This document shows positions 1 to 10,401 of a stretch of 30,976 nucleotides of DNA, piece by piece. The number at the start of each line of letters is the position of its first letter. Within the stretch, counting starts at the first letter, position 1. Under the pieces are notes generated by a model that had not been told where the DNA came from, made no database searches, and was given only the letters and a program-made list of their open reading frames with translations. The position numbers were made by a program, and so were the translations under genes. Source of the stretch: an uncultured Clostridium sp. (GTDB lineage Bacteria; Bacillota; Clostridia; Peptostreptococcales; Peptostreptococcaceae); assembly GCA_900557165.1 (NCBI GenBank), contig USRS01000018.1, forward strand, positions 1-30,976, given 5' to 3'.

Positions 1-33
1 TGTGGATAAAATATAAATTCCAACTGCTTAATG

Positions 34-56
34 GAGCAACGGACGAAGTCGTTGGG
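34..56. repeat. Short hairpin-forming motif, copy 1
   Basis: A GAGCAACG-GACGAAGT-CGTTGGG motif folds as CAAC/GTTG plus GAC/GTC around a GAA loop. A near copy with changed stem bases lies at 29369-29390, just after the arginine T-box terminator. Here it lies upstream of glpX near the window edge, so what precedes it is unknown. Its function is unknown; it may be a dispersed RNA or DNA element of this genome. Confidence 0.45.
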
Positions 57-201
57 ACATGAACGAAGTGAATTTTTTGTTGATAAATTATAAATATTAA
101 ATAAAATATGGCAAATAAAGTTTTTGAATAAATAGTGTATCATATATATTGTTTTGATAAAATATAAATTATATATTATCCATTATTTACTAAAATAAGT
201 G

Positions 202-207
202 TATAAT
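202..207 (+). promoter_or_regulatory. Possible -10 box for glpX
   Basis: A perfect TATAAT lies 48 bases before the chosen glpX start, in extremely AT-rich DNA. I see no convincing -35 box at 17 bases, so this is a weak call; TATAAT occurs often by chance at this base composition. Confidence 0.3.
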
Positions 208-249
208 ATATAATTTTCTATGTAATATAAAAAGGAGATGGTAATATAT

Positions 250-1251
250 ATGGATAGAAATTTAGCATTAGAACTTGTTAGAGTTACAGAAACAGCAGCG
301 CTAGTATCTTCTCAATTTATGGGAAGAGGAGATAAAAATGGAGCGGATGGAGCAGCCGTAGAAGCTATGAGAAGAGCTTTTGAAACTGTAAGGATAAAAG
401 GTGAAGTAGTCATTGGTGAAGGAGAATTAGATGAGGCACCAATGTTGTATATTGGAGAAGTAGTAGGTTTGCAAACAGAAGATTGCATGGAAGTTGATAT
501 AGCAGTAGATCCTTTAGATGGAACAACGTTGATAGCAAAGGGATTACCTAATGCCATATCAGTAATAGCTGTTGGTAAAAAAGGATCTTTATTACATGCA
601 CCAGATACATATATGAAAAAAATTGTTGTTGGACCAAAGGCAAAGGGATGTATTGATTTGGATAAAAGTGTAGAAGAAAATATACTAAGTGTTGCAAAAG
701 CGTTAGGTAAAAAAACTACACAAATGACTATTATGACTCAAGATAGAGAAAGACATGATTATATAATTGAACCAGCTAGAAAACTTGGTTGCCAAATAAG
801 AATGTTTGGTGACGGAGACATTGAAGCAGGTATAGCCACTTGTTTTGAAGAAACAGGAGTGGATATACTTATGGGGATTGGTGGTGGACCTGAAGGTGTT
901 ATAACAGCCGTAGCCATAAAAAGTATGGGCGGAGATATGCAGGCACAAATTTTTCCTATGAGCGAACAAGAAAGAAATAGATGTCATGAAATGGGATTAA
1001 GTGACGCAGATATAAATAAAAAATTAACATTAGAAGACTTAGCTAAAGGTGATGATTTATTTTTTGCAGCAACGGGAATTACAGAAGGTAATTTATTAAA
1101 AGGTGTGATAAATATTGGTGATAATAAGGCTAAAACTGAGTCTATTATTATGAGATCAAAAACTGGAACTATAAGATTCATAAATGCTATACATAATTTA
1201 GATAAAAATGAAATTTTAGTTGATTTAATGAAAAAATATAATAAAGAATAA
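250..1251 (+). CDS. glpX: Class II fructose-1,6-bisphosphatase GlpX
   Basis: This enzyme hydrolyses fructose-1,6-bisphosphate to fructose-6-phosphate, the gluconeogenic step that also feeds the pentose phosphate genes found later in the window. The 333-residue protein begins MDRNLALELVRVTETAAL, as GlpX proteins do, and carries the metal-binding GEGE (about 56-59) and DPLDGT (87-92) motifs of the lithium-sensitive phosphatase superfamily. The open frame extends to an ATG at 238, but that codon abuts the AAGGAG ribosome binding site (232-237). The ATG at 250 has proper spacing and matches the family N-terminus, so I chose it. A strong hairpin terminator follows at once, so it is probably transcribed alone. 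Length is normal for the family. Confidence 0.95.
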   Translation: MDRNLALELVRVTETAALVSSQFMGRGDKNGADGAAVEAMRRAFETVRIKGEVVIGEGELDEAPMLYIGEVVGLQTEDCMEVDIAVDPLDGTTLIAKGLPNAISVIAVGKKGSLLHAPDTYMKKIVVGPKAKGCIDLDKSVEENILSVAKALGKKTTQMTIMTQDRERHDYIIEPARKLGCQIRMFGDGDIEAGIATCFEETGVDILMGIGGGPEGVITAVAIKSMGGDMQAQIFPMSEQERNRCHEMGLSDADINKKLTLEDLAKGDDLFFAATGITEGNLLKGVINIGDNKAKTESIIMRSKTGTIRFINAIHNLDKNEILVDLMKKYNKE

Positions 1252-1260
1252 TATAAATTA

Positions 1261-1286
1261 AAAGTAGATATTTTATCTACTTTTTT
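1261..1286 (+). terminator. Intrinsic terminator after glpX
   Basis: A 10-bp perfect stem (AAAGTAGATA with its complement, loop TTT) runs into a U-tract, 10 bases after the glpX stop codon. Confidence 0.85.
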
Positions 1287-1365
1287 AATTAGTAGGAAAG
1301 TTAATGAATAAATTTACAAAATATAGAAAAAATAATAAAAAGATAAGAATTAGAAGTTTTACATG

Positions 1366-1394
1366 TTGACCGTGATATTTAATAATGATATTAT
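1366..1394 (+). promoter_or_regulatory. Vegetative promoter of rho
   Basis: TTGACC (1366-1371) and TATTAT (1389-1394) are separated by exactly 17 bases, a good sigma-A match. Transcription would start near 1401, giving a leader of about 105 bases before rho. Rho commonly autoregulates through its leader, but I see no specific element here. Confidence 0.7.
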
Positions 1395-1506
1395 TATTTT
1401 ATTAAAATCATATTTTAAAAAATAAAAACTTTTCTTTTTCACACCCTATATTTCCTTTAGAATTGAAATTTAATTACAGCCTTAAATAATATGTGAGGAG
1501 GTTCAT

Positions 1507-3096
1507 TTGAACTTGGAAAATATAACATTGGAAGAATTGAGTAAAAAAACTTTAGCAGACCTTAGAACAATAGCTAAAGAATTAAATATAAAATCAGTTA
1601 CAAAGTACAAGAAAAATGAGTTAGTTGAATTGATAAATGACAACTGCGAAACGAATAATAAATCAGATAAAAATATAAAAAATAATGAAGACTATATGAA
1701 TATGGAAAATATAAAGGCTGAAGAACAAAGACAAGAAAAAGAAAATACGGATTATAACGGTAATAGAAATAGATATACAAGAAATAATGATACGGAAAAT
1801 CATAAGCAAGGTGAAAAGTCAGAATATAAATCTTATGTAAAAACTCATAATAGAGAACATCAAAACAATTCTCGTAATTTCAACAATAACAATAAAAATA
1901 TAAGTATAGAAAATAGAAATCATAGAAATACTAAAAATAATTATGTACCAAAAGTTGTTGAAGAATCTAAAATAGTTAATGAGTTCAATACTTCTAAAGA
2001 TGATGAAGTAGTTGGAGTTTTAGAAATACTTCCTGATGGATTTGGATTTTTAAGAGGATCAAACTATCAATCTACGGATGAAGATGTGTATGTATCACCT
2101 TCTCAAATTAGAAGATTTAATCTTCAAACAGGAGATAAAGTTAGAGGGATAACAAGACACCCAAAAACAGGAGAAAAATTCAGAGCTTTACTATTTGTAC
2201 AAAGAGTTAATGATGAAAATCCAGAAACTTGTATAAATAGAAAATCATTTGTTACATTAACTCCTATATATCCAGAAGAAAGACTAACATTAGAAAAAAG
2301 TCAAAATGAAATATCAACTAGATTAATAGATTTAATTTCGCCAATAGGAAAAGGCCAAAGGGGGCTAATTGTTGCACCACCTAAAGCTGGTAAAACTATG
2401 CTACTAAAAAGTGTGGCAAATAGTATTGCTAAAAATCATCCTAATGTGGAACTTATAGTTTTATTAATAGATGAAAGACCAGAAGAAGTTACTGATATGA
2501 AAGAATCAATAGATGGAGATGTTATTTATTCAACATTTGATCAAGTATCAAGTCATCATGTTAAAGTAGCAGAAATGGTATTAAATAGAGCTCAAAGACT
2601 TGTAGAGCATGGAAAAGATGTAGTAATACTTCTAGATAGTATAACAAGACTTGCAAGAGCATATAACTTAACAATTTCGCCAACAGGAAGAACTTTATCT
2701 GGCGGCTTAGATCCAGGGGCATTACATGGTCCTAAAAAATTCTTTGGTGCAGCTAGAAATATTAGACAAGGTGGTTCTTTAACAATTCTTGCTACAGCTT
2801 TAGTTGAAACTGGTTCAAGAATGGATGATGTAATCTTTGAAGAATTCAAAGGAACTGGTAATATGGAATTACACCTTGATAGAAAACTTGCAGAAAAGAG
2901 AATATTCCCTGCAGTAGATATCTATAAATCAGGAACAAGAAGAGAAGATTTATTATTAACAGAAGAAGAAAAAACTGCATTATATAAACTAAGAAAAGAA
3001 ATGAGTAATAATTCTATTTTAGAGGTTACAGATAATTTAATTGAAGCATTAAAGAAAACAAAAAATAACGAAGAATTTATAAGAAGTATAAAATAA
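1507..3096 (+). CDS. rho: Transcription termination factor Rho with Asn-rich insertion
   Basis: Rho is the hexameric RNA helicase that terminates transcription. Residues 1-45 form the SAP-like Rho N domain ([15 protein letters not shown]). Residues about 45-146 are a low-complexity insertion in which 29 of 102 residues are asparagine. The cold-shock-type RNA-binding domain follows ([17 protein letters not shown], about 168-240). The ATPase domain has Walker A APPKAGKT at 290-297 and Walker B VVILLDS at about 372-378. At 529 residues it is about 100 longer than enterobacterial Rho because of the insertion. The start is TTG at 1507, five bases after GAGGAGG; an in-frame TTG at 1513 is a less likely alternative. 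It has its own promoter and is followed by rpmE under a separate promoter. Confidence 0.97.
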   Translation: MNLENITLEELSKKTLADLRTIAKELNIKSVTKYKKNELVELINDNCETNNKSDKNIKNNEDYMNMENIKAEEQRQEKENTDYNGNRNRYTRNNDTENHKQGEKSEYKSYVKTHNREHQNNSRNFNNNNKNISIENRNHRNTKNNYVPKVVEESKIVNEFNTSKDDEVVGVLEILPDGFGFLRGSNYQSTDEDVYVSPSQIRRFNLQTGDKVRGITRHPKTGEKFRALLFVQRVNDENPETCINRKSFVTLTPIYPEERLTLEKSQNEISTRLIDLISPIGKGQRGLIVAPPKAGKTMLLKSVANSIAKNHPNVELIVLLIDERPEEVTDMKESIDGDVIYSTFDQVSSHHVKVAEMVLNRAQRLVEHGKDVVILLDSITRLARAYNLTISPTGRTLSGGLDPGALHGPKKFFGAARNIRQGGSLTILATALVETGSRMDDVIFEEFKGTGNMELHLDRKLAEKRIFPAVDIYKSGTRREDLLLTEEEKTALYKLRKEMSNNSILEVTDNLIEALKKTKNNEEFIRSIK

Positions 3097-3142
3097 TAAT
3101 ATTATAAAGAAAAATTCATATGGCTAAGAAATACAAAAATCC

Positions 3143-3171
3143 TTGTATCACTAAAAAACATGTGTTATAAT
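3143..3171 (+). promoter_or_regulatory. Promoter of rpmE with extended -10
   Basis: TTGTAT (3143-3148), a 17-base spacer and TATAAT (3166-3171) preceded by TGT form an extended -10 promoter. It drives rpmE from about 3178 and gives a leader near 65 bases. Confidence 0.75.
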
Positions 3172-3244
3172 GATGTAGTTGAAGATGAAAACTTAAAATT
3201 AATATAATTAATTTAGAATATAATTGAAAAAGAGGTGACTAAGA

Positions 3245-3445
3245 ATGCAAAAAGATATACAACCAAAATACAATGCAGTTGAAGTACACTGTGCTTGTGG
3301 AAATACTTTCATAGCTGGTTCAACTAAGGACGAAATAAGAGTTGAAATATGTTCAGAATGCCATCCTTTCTATACAGGAAAACAAAAGAACATAGAAAAA
3401 GGTGGAAGAATCGACAAATTCAAAAAAAGATTCAAAATGGATTAA
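3245..3445 (+). CDS. rpmE: 50S ribosomal protein L31, zinc-binding type
   Basis: This is the 66-residue large-subunit protein L31. It keeps the zinc-binding cysteines: C16 and C18 (HCACGN) and C36 and C39 ([13 protein letters not shown]), so it is the zinc-containing C+ form rather than the cysteine-less paralogue made under zinc starvation. The basic C-terminal tail (KFKKRFK) is typical. AGAGGTG lies a few bases before the ATG. It has its own promoter and a strong terminator, so it is a single-gene unit between rho and tdk, an arrangement common in Firmicutes. Confidence 0.97.
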   Translation: MQKDIQPKYNAVEVHCACGNTFIAGSTKDEIRVEICSECHPFYTGKQKNIEKGGRIDKFKKRFKMD

Positions 3446-3458
3446 TTATTGTAAAAAA

Positions 3459-3488
3459 GGGGTTGGCTATCCAACCCCTATTTTATTT
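3459..3488 (+). terminator. Intrinsic terminator after rpmE
   Basis: An 8-bp GC-rich perfect stem (GGGGTTGG and its complement, loop CTAT) precedes a T-rich stretch, 13 bases after the rpmE stop codon. Confidence 0.85.
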
Positions 3489-3566
3489 ATCTAATTACTA
3501 AAAAATACATAATTTTAGAATATTATTAGTAACAACATAAGATAAAAACTTAGGAGGTTCGAAAAT

Positions 3567-4139
3567 ATGTATAGACCAGTAAACCATGGTTATATTGAAG
3601 TAGTAGTTGGACCTATGTACAGTGGAAAAAGTGAAGAGTTAATAAGAAGATTAAAAAGAGCTAAAATTGCAAAACAAAATATTATTGTATTTAAACCTCA
3701 TATAGATGATAGATATAGTAAAAGTGATGTTGTATCTCATAGTGGAGATAGTATAGAAGCTATTCCCATAGAAAAGCCTTCAGATATATATGATTTAATA
3801 GATGAAGATATACAAGTAGTAGGTATAGATGAGGTGCAATTTTTTGATGAAGATATAGTAAATATTGCTGTTGATTTGGCTAACAAAGGAGTAAGAGTTA
3901 TCGCAGCAGGATTAGATATGGATTTTAAAGGTGAACCTTTTGGTCCAACACCAAGACTTTTAGCAGTTGCTGAATTTGTAGATAAAATACAAGCTATCTG
4001 CTCTGTATGTGGACAGCCAGCAACAAGATCACAAAGATTAATAGATGGAAAACCGGCAAGATATGATGACCCTATTATTCAAGTAGGGGCTGTTGAAAGC
4101 TATGAAGCTAGATGCAGAAAATGTCATGTGGTTAAATAA
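3567..4139 (+). CDS. tdk: Thymidine kinase, type II
   Basis: This enzyme phosphorylates thymidine to dTMP with ATP in the salvage pathway. The 190-residue protein has the P-loop GPMYSGKS (15-22), the catalytic glutamate in GIDEVQFF (E89), and the zinc-binding lasso with CxxC pairs near 145/148 and 183/186 (CSVCGQ and CRKCH). These mark the tetrameric TK1-like type. The ribosome binding site TAGGAGG precedes the ATG. A hairpin terminator follows. Placement between rpmE and the DUF1385-prmC-prfA group is a familiar clostridial order. Confidence 0.96.
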   Translation: MYRPVNHGYIEVVVGPMYSGKSEELIRRLKRAKIAKQNIIVFKPHIDDRYSKSDVVSHSGDSIEAIPIEKPSDIYDLIDEDIQVVGIDEVQFFDEDIVNIAVDLANKGVRVIAAGLDMDFKGEPFGPTPRLLAVAEFVDKIQAICSVCGQPATRSQRLIDGKPARYDDPIIQVGAVESYEARCRKCHVVK

Positions 4140-4147
4140 ATAATTGA

Positions 4148-4186
4148 CCCCTTAAAAGTATAATATGATACTCTAAGGGGAATTTT
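4148..4186 (+). terminator. Intrinsic terminator after tdk
   Basis: CCCCTTA (4148-4154) pairs with TAAGGGG (4174-4180), with extra internal pairing, followed by AATTTTTA. Confidence 0.75.
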
Positions 4187-4236
4187 TATATTATAATAGT
4201 TTTATTAAGTTAAAATTATTATGAGGAGTATTAACA

Positions 4237-5130
4237 ATGAAAAAGCAAAATGTTGGTGGTCAGGCTGTAATAGAAGGTGTTATGATGCAATCTAAACATT
4301 ATAGAGCTATTGCAGTTAGAAAAAGTAATGGAGAAATTGAATTAAAAAAAGAAAGAATAAGTAGTTGGGTTAATGATAAAAAAATAGACAAAATACCATT
4401 TTTAAGAGGAGGATTTGTATTATTTGAAACTATGATACAAGGAATGAAAAGTCTTAATTATTCTTCAGAGTTTTTTATGGAGGAAGATGATGAAGAAGAT
4501 GCAATTGATAGATTTTTGAAAAAGGTATTTAAAGATAAAGCAAATGATGTAATTATGGCTATATCTTTAGTTTTAGCTATGATATTTTCTGTTGGTCTTT
4601 TTGTATTAATACCTACAACTATAAGTGGATTGTTCTCAAAAATAATAAAAAATAATATAGTTTTAAATTTAATAGAAGGCTTAATTAGAATAGGCATCTT
4701 GATATTATATATGTTAGCTATATCAAAAAATAAAGATATAAAAAGAACATTTATGTATCATGGAGCTGAGCATAAGACAATATATTGTTATGAAAGTGGC
4801 TTAGAGTTAACAGTTGAAAATGCCAAAAAGTTTACAACTCTACATCCTAGATGTGGTACAAATTTCTTATTTATAGTAATGGCGACATCAATAATACTAT
4901 TTTCATTCTTTGGATGGCCTAATATTCTTGTTAGAATTATAATGAGAATTTTATGTATTCCTATTGTGGCAGGAATATCTTATGAGATAATTAAATTTCT
5001 TGGGAAATATAATAATATATTAAGTAAAATTGTTGCTTATCCGGGAATGATGTTACAACATATAACTACAAATGAGCCAGAAGATGATCAATTAGAAGTG
5101 GCGATTAAAGCATTAAAAGCCGTAATTTAA
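4237..5130 (+). CDS. DUF1385 family membrane protein (YqhQ-like)
   Basis: A 297-residue membrane protein of the DUF1385/YqhQ family, whose biochemical role I cannot state. The N-terminus has the family signature VGGQAVIEGVMMQ (6-18), and HGAEHKTIYCYE follows the second membrane segment. Hydrophobic segments appear near 103-134 and 141-163, then two more in the C-terminal half (around LFIVMATSIILFSFFG and ILCIPIVAGISYEII). GAGGAG precedes the ATG. It lies 19 bases upstream of prmC, which suggests cotranscription with prmC and prfA; this linkage is common in Clostridia, but the functional reason is not obvious from sequence. Confidence 0.85.
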   Translation: MKKQNVGGQAVIEGVMMQSKHYRAIAVRKSNGEIELKKERISSWVNDKKIDKIPFLRGGFVLFETMIQGMKSLNYSSEFFMEEDDEEDAIDRFLKKVFKDKANDVIMAISLVLAMIFSVGLFVLIPTTISGLFSKIIKNNIVLNLIEGLIRIGILILYMLAISKNKDIKRTFMYHGAEHKTIYCYESGLELTVENAKKFTTLHPRCGTNFLFIVMATSIILFSFFGWPNILVRIIMRILCIPIVAGISYEIIKFLGKYNNILSKIVAYPGMMLQHITTNEPEDDQLEVAIKALKAVI

Positions 5131-5149
5131 AGAAGTAAGGGAGAAACTT

Positions 5150-5995
5150 ATGACTATAAGAGACATAATTGTAAGATATTCCAAGGAACTTGAAGAAATA
5201 AGTTCTACACCAAGACTTGATGTAGAAACTTTATTGCAAAAAGTCCTTAATGTAGATAGATTATATATACTTTTAAACTTAGATAAATCTTTAAGTAAAG
5301 AAGAAGAAAATTTATTTAATAAATTTATAGAAGAAAGATTAAACAATAGACCTATTGCATATATTGTAGGAAATCGTGAATTTATGGGATTAGATTTTTA
5401 TGTGCAAGAAGGTGTTTTAATACCAAGACCTGATACAGAAGTTTTAGTAGAAGAGGTAATTGAAATAGCAAAAAATAAAGAAGATATAAATATATTGGAC
5501 ATAGGAACAGGTTCTGGAGCTATAACAGTAAGTTTGGCAAAATACTTAGAAAATGCAAAAATAACTTCTGTCGATATATCAGAAATAGCTTTGGAAATAG
5601 GTAGAAAAAATGCTATATTAAATGAAGTAGATGATAGAATAACTTTTGTTAAATCAGATTTATTTACAAATATAAATAAAGAAATGAAATTTGATATAAT
5701 AGTTTCGAATCCACCATATATAAAAAGAGAAGTAATCGATACTTTAGACAAACAAGTAAAAGATTTTGAACCGTATAATGCTCTTGAAGGTGGAATTGAT
5801 GGTTTAGATTTTTATAGAGCTATAACAAAAGAAGCAAAGAATTTCATAAAAGAAGGTGGAACTTTAGCTTATGAAGTTGGGCATGACCAAAGCGAGGATG
5901 TTAGTAAGTTAATGAAGATGTATGGATATACTAATATATATACTAGAAAAGATTTGCAACAAATTGACAGAGTTGTTATAGGAAATATTTTATGA
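5150..5995 (+). CDS. prmC: Release factor glutamine methyltransferase PrmC
   Basis: PrmC methylates the glutamine of the GGQ motif in peptide release factors using S-adenosylmethionine. The 281-residue protein has an N-terminal helical domain (1-80), the SAM-binding motif I LDIGTGSGAITVSLA and the catalytic NPPY at 187-190. The start ATG is preceded by AAGGGAG. It sits directly upstream of its substrate gene prfA, the classic arrangement. The end, GNIL, and the length are usual for the family. Confidence 0.95.
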   Translation: MTIRDIIVRYSKELEEISSTPRLDVETLLQKVLNVDRLYILLNLDKSLSKEEENLFNKFIEERLNNRPIAYIVGNREFMGLDFYVQEGVLIPRPDTEVLVEEVIEIAKNKEDINILDIGTGSGAITVSLAKYLENAKITSVDISEIALEIGRKNAILNEVDDRITFVKSDLFTNINKEMKFDIIVSNPPYIKREVIDTLDKQVKDFEPYNALEGGIDGLDFYRAITKEAKNFIKEGGTLAYEVGHDQSEDVSKLMKMYGYTNIYTRKDLQQIDRVVIGNIL

Positions 5996-6039
5996 TATAA
6001 TAAAATGCTGAGATTGTACGAAAAAAAGAGGTGAACAGT

Positions 6040-7104
6040 ATGTTAAACAAGCTACAGGTTTTAGAAGATAAATATATAGATTTAACTGAAAAAATCAGTG
6101 ACATGGAAATAATAAATGACCAAAAAGTTTGGCAAAAGTATATGAAAGAACATGCAGATTTAGAGCCTATCGTTAATAAATACAGAGAATATAAAAGTGT
6201 ATTAAATGACCTTAGTGAATCTAAAGCTATTTTAGAAGAAGAATCTGATGAGGAACTAAGAGAATTAGCAAAAATGGAAATATCTGAACTAGAATGTCAA
6301 GTAGAACCATTAGAAGCTGAATTAAAAATCCTTTTATTACCTAAAGACCCTAACGATGAAAAGAACGTTATAGTTGAGATAAGAGGTGGAGCAGGTGGAG
6401 ATGAAGCAGCTTTATTTGCTGGAAACTTATTTAGAATGTATTCTAGATATGCTGAAAGAAGAAGATGGAAAATGGAACTTTTAAGTGCTAGTGATACTGG
6501 AGTTGGTGGATACAAAGAGGTATCATTCCTAATCAAAGGTAAAGGTGCTTACTCAAGACTTAAATATGAGTCAGGAGTTCATAGAGTTCAAAGAATACCT
6601 GCTACTGAATCTGGAGGAAGAATCCATACATCAACTGCCACAGTTGCAGTTTTACCAGAAGTAGAAGATGTGGAAGTAGAAATAAATCCAAATGACTTAA
6701 GAATAGACGTATTCCGTGCATCAGGAAATGGTGGACAGTGCGTAAATACAACAGACTCAGCTGTACGTATAACTCATATACCTACGGGAGAAGTTGTATC
6801 TTGTCAGGATGAAAAATCACAATTAAAAAATAAAGAAAAAGCATTAAAAGTATTAAAAGCTAGACTTTATGACAAAGCTTTATCAGAACAACATGATGAA
6901 GTTGCGGCAGAAAGAAAAAGTCAGGTTGGTACTGGAGATAGATCTGAAAGAATAAGAACTTATAACTACCCACAAGGAAGAGTAAGTGATCATAGAATAA
7001 ACTTAACTCTTTATAAGTTAGATCAATTCTTAGATGGTGATTTAGATGAGATGATAGATGCATTAATCACTGAAGATCAAACTAAAAAAATGACAGCAAT
7101 ATAA
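6040..7104 (+). CDS. prfA: Peptide chain release factor 1
   Basis: RF1 recognises UAA and UAG stop codons and triggers hydrolysis of peptidyl-tRNA. The 354-residue protein has the codon-reading PAT tripeptide ([19 protein letters not shown]) and the GGQ catalytic motif at 231-233, whose glutamine is the PrmC target. The frame extends back to a GTG at 6031, but that codon lies within the ribosome binding site AGAGGTG; the ATG at 6040 has seven bases of spacing and matches family starts. A strong terminator follows, ending the DUF1385-prmC-prfA unit. Confidence 0.97.
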   Translation: MLNKLQVLEDKYIDLTEKISDMEIINDQKVWQKYMKEHADLEPIVNKYREYKSVLNDLSESKAILEEESDEELRELAKMEISELECQVEPLEAELKILLLPKDPNDEKNVIVEIRGGAGGDEAALFAGNLFRMYSRYAERRRWKMELLSASDTGVGGYKEVSFLIKGKGAYSRLKYESGVHRVQRIPATESGGRIHTSTATVAVLPEVEDVEVEINPNDLRIDVFRASGNGGQCVNTTDSAVRITHIPTGEVVSCQDEKSQLKNKEKALKVLKARLYDKALSEQHDEVAAERKSQVGTGDRSERIRTYNYPQGRVSDHRINLTLYKLDQFLDGDLDEMIDALITEDQTKKMTAI

Positions 7105-7130
7105 AATCCCTAAATTTTTAGGGATTTTTT
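7105..7130 (+). terminator. Intrinsic terminator after prfA
   Basis: AATCCCTA pairs with TAGGGATT around an AATTTT-type loop and runs into a T-tract, immediately after the prfA stop codon. Confidence 0.85.
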
Positions 7131-7198
7131 CTATAGGTAATGAAATATAATTCTATATGTAATATATTAAATTTAAATTACGAGGTGAAAATAGTACA

Positions 7199-7879
7199 AT
7201 GATATTAAAAGTCACGTTAATAGGATTATTAGCTGGAGTATTAGGTACGGGAGCTGGCGGAATACTCTCTTCTATATTTAGAAGGGAGGTAGATAGATAC
7301 TTGAATTTCTGTATGGGATTATCAGGTGGAATAATGCTAGCAGTTGTAGTTTTTGATTTAATGAAAGAATCTATGGATTCAAGTGGAGTACTTTTTACTG
7401 TATTATTTACGTTTATAGGTGTATTATTAACTATGTTTATAAAAAGTAGATTGGATTTTACAGGAGAAATGCAATCAGGATATTTGATTTTTATAAGTAT
7501 TTTATTACATAATTTGCCGGAAGGTTTAGCCATAGGATCATCATTTATATCAGCACAGACTTTAGGAATTACATTGGCTATAGTTATTGGACTACATAAT
7601 ATACCAGAAGGATTAGCCACAGCACTGAGTTTAGCAGGAGCTAGGGTATCTACGAAAAAAATCATATTATTTACATTTATTGCAGGTATACCTATGGGAA
7701 TAGGAAGTTTCTTAGGTGTTTATTTTGCAGGATTATTTAAATCATTAATAGGACTATTTTTATCGTTAGCAGCAGGAACAATGCTATTTGTAGTATTGGA
7801 CGAAATAATGCCTAAGTCTAAAAGTCTATATAGTATAATTGGCTTTTTAACAGGAACAATAATTGTATATTGCATATAG
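7199..7879 (+). CDS. ZIP family divalent metal transporter
   Basis: An inner-membrane transporter of the ZIP (ZupT-like) family that brings zinc or related divalent metals into the cytoplasm. The 226-residue protein is almost wholly hydrophobic with about eight membrane segments. The two family metal-site motifs are present, HNLPEG (104-109) and HNIPEG (133-138), corresponding to transmembrane helices 4 and 5. The loop between helices 3 and 4 is short and lacks a histidine run. GAGGTG lies 11 bases before the ATG. It is 29 bases upstream of ywlC and may be cotranscribed with it. The precise metal cannot be told from sequence. Confidence 0.88.
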   Translation: MILKVTLIGLLAGVLGTGAGGILSSIFRREVDRYLNFCMGLSGGIMLAVVVFDLMKESMDSSGVLFTVLFTFIGVLLTMFIKSRLDFTGEMQSGYLIFISILLHNLPEGLAIGSSFISAQTLGITLAIVIGLHNIPEGLATALSLAGARVSTKKIILFTFIAGIPMGIGSFLGVYFAGLFKSLIGLFLSLAAGTMLFVVLDEIMPKSKSLYSIIGFLTGTIIVYCI

Positions 7880-7908
7880 ATTTACTAAAGAAGGGAGTGA
7901 GAAAGTAA

Positions 7909-8946
7909 ATGACACTTATAAGTAAAATAGATGAAAAACATATAGATAAAAATGAAATAAAAAAACAAGCAGAAATATTAAAAAAAGGAAATACAGTTAT
8001 ATTTCCAACAGAAACAGTTTATGGACTAGGAGCAAATGCTTTAGATGAAGTTGCTGTAAGTAAAATATACGAGGCAAAAGGAAGACCTAGTGATAATCCG
8101 TTGATTGTACACATATATGATAAAGAGCAGGTAAATGATTTAGCCAAGGAAATAAATGAGAATGCAAAAATAATAATGAATGAATTTTGGCCAGGCCCAA
8201 TTACAATTATACTTAAAAAGAAAGATATAGTTCCTATGAGAACTAGTGGAGGATTGGATACAGTTGCCATAAGAATGCCATCAAATCCTATAGCAAAAGC
8301 TCTTTTAGAAGAGGTTAAACTACCAATAGCGGCACCTTCTGCAAATATATCAGGAAGGCCATCTCCTACAAGAGGTAAACATGTATATGAAGAAATGAAC
8401 AATAGAGTAGATGGTATTATTCTTGGTGGAGATTGTACATTTGGTCTAGAATCTACAGTATTAGATTTAACTAATGATATACCAACTATATTAAGACCAG
8501 GAAGTATAACAAAAGAAGACTTAGAACAAGTTATAGGAACAGTAAATATTGACCCTGCTTTAGAGAGAAAAGAAGATAATATTAAAGCTAAGGCACCGGG
8601 AATGAAATACAAGCATTATTCTCCAAATGCAGATGTTTTTATTGTATCTGGTAACAGCGAAAAGGTAATAGATAAAATAAATGAATTAGTAAATAATAAT
8701 TCTAAAGAAGGGTTGAGAACTGTTGTAATGTGTTTAGCAAAAAATCAAGATAAATATAAAAGTGATACAATAGTATTAGGGAATAATTTGGAAGAAGTTG
8801 CTTCTAATTTATTCAATGCACTTATTACTGCAGATGAAGAAAAATATGATATAGTATATACAGAAGAATTTTCTAATGATGGAGTAGGAAGAGCAATAAT
8901 GAATAGACTTCTTAAATCTGCTGGATATAAAATTATTAAAATTTAA
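7909..8946 (+). CDS. ywlC: L-threonylcarbamoyladenylate synthase (Sua5/YwlC type)
   Basis: This enzyme makes threonylcarbamoyl-AMP from threonine, bicarbonate and ATP, the first step of tRNA t6A37 modification. The 345-residue protein is the two-domain Sua5 form. The YrdC domain (about 18-205) contains PTETVYGLGANA, KGRPSDNPL and APSANISGRPSPT. The linker motif APGMKYKHYSP (about 229-239) follows, then the C-terminal Sua5 domain ending in NRLLKSAGYKI. GGGAGTG precedes the ATG. Presence of the full Sua5 domain distinguishes it from the short TsaC of enterobacteria. Confidence 0.94.
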   Translation: MTLISKIDEKHIDKNEIKKQAEILKKGNTVIFPTETVYGLGANALDEVAVSKIYEAKGRPSDNPLIVHIYDKEQVNDLAKEINENAKIIMNEFWPGPITIILKKKDIVPMRTSGGLDTVAIRMPSNPIAKALLEEVKLPIAAPSANISGRPSPTRGKHVYEEMNNRVDGIILGGDCTFGLESTVLDLTNDIPTILRPGSITKEDLEQVIGTVNIDPALERKEDNIKAKAPGMKYKHYSPNADVFIVSGNSEKVIDKINELVNNNSKEGLRTVVMCLAKNQDKYKSDTIVLGNNLEEVASNLFNALITADEEKYDIVYTEEFSNDGVGRAIMNRLLKSAGYKIIKI

Positions 8947-9204
8947 AATATTGTTTAAAAAGAAAATATTAAAAAACAACAATAAAAATCAAGTATTTAT
9001 TTGACAAAAAATGGTAAAATAGGAATGCGATTAATATAATTCAAGTGAAAAATAAGAAAATATTTGAAAAAATTAAACTTTTCTATGGAGTATTAACAAA
9101 AAATTATGTATAATTAAATAAAATATTTTAAATATAATAATATGGATTAGCATGAAAAAATATGTTAATAAAACCATTTTTTATATTAACAAGGAGCTTT
9201 AATT
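8947..9204 (+). other. AT-rich intergenic region before rpiB
   Basis: This 258-base gap contains no credible gene. A TTGACA at 9001-9006 has no well-placed -10, and a TATAAT at 9109-9114 has no good -35, so the rpiB-upp promoter probably lies here but I cannot fix it. Confidence 0.4.
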
Positions 9205-9657
9205 ATGAAAATAGGTTTAGGATGTGACCATGGTGGATATAATTTGAAACTTGAAATTATTGAATTTTTAAAATCTAAAAATATAGAATATTTAGATTTT
9301 GGTACTAATAATGGACAGGATTCTGTTGATTATCCAATATATGGTGAAAAAGTTGCAAATGCAGTTGTTTCAAATGAAGTAGATTATGGAATTGTATGTT
9401 GTGGAACAGGGATAGGAATATCTTTGGCTGCAAACAAAGTTCCAGGAATAAGATGTGCAGTTGTTTCAGATGTTTTTTCAGCAAAAATGTCTAAAGCCCA
9501 TAATAATGCAAATATGTTATCTCTTGGGGAGAGAGTATTAGGAAAAGGCCTTGCACTAGAAATAGTAGACGCTTGGATTAATACGGAATTTGAAGGAGAT
9601 AGGCATTTAAGAAGAGTTAATATGTTAAATGAAATAGAAAAAAAATATAATAAATAG
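9205..9657 (+). CDS. rpiB: Ribose-5-phosphate isomerase B
   Basis: RpiB interconverts ribose-5-phosphate and ribulose-5-phosphate in the pentose phosphate pathway. The 150-residue protein has the family residues D8-H9 (GCDHGGY), the catalytic cysteine C66 in CCGTGIG, and H99-N100 in KAHNNANML. The related lactose-operon isomerases LacA/LacB are alternatives, but a lone gene next to upp fits RpiB. AAGGAG precedes the ATG. It is 15 bases upstream of upp, with AGGAGG in the gap, so the two form an operon supplying ribose phosphate and nucleotides. Length is normal. Confidence 0.94.
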   Translation: MKIGLGCDHGGYNLKLEIIEFLKSKNIEYLDFGTNNGQDSVDYPIYGEKVANAVVSNEVDYGIVCCGTGIGISLAANKVPGIRCAVVSDVFSAKMSKAHNNANMLSLGERVLGKGLALEIVDAWINTEFEGDRHLRRVNMLNEIEKKYNK

Positions 9658-10302
<645 letters not shown>

Positions 10303-10309
10303 TATATAT

Positions 10310-10346
10310 CTTAAGGGATCTATTTCAATAGATTCCTTAAGTTTTT
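10310..10346 (+). terminator. Intrinsic terminator between upp and the atp operon
   Basis: A stem of about 14 bp (CTTAAGGGATCTATT with its imperfect complement) is followed by TTTTT. It separates upp from atpZ. Confidence 0.85.
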
Positions 10347-10401
10347 ATAAAATAAATAGTTATATTTTATAACCACATTTTAAAATAGAAGGTTAAAGTA
10401 A

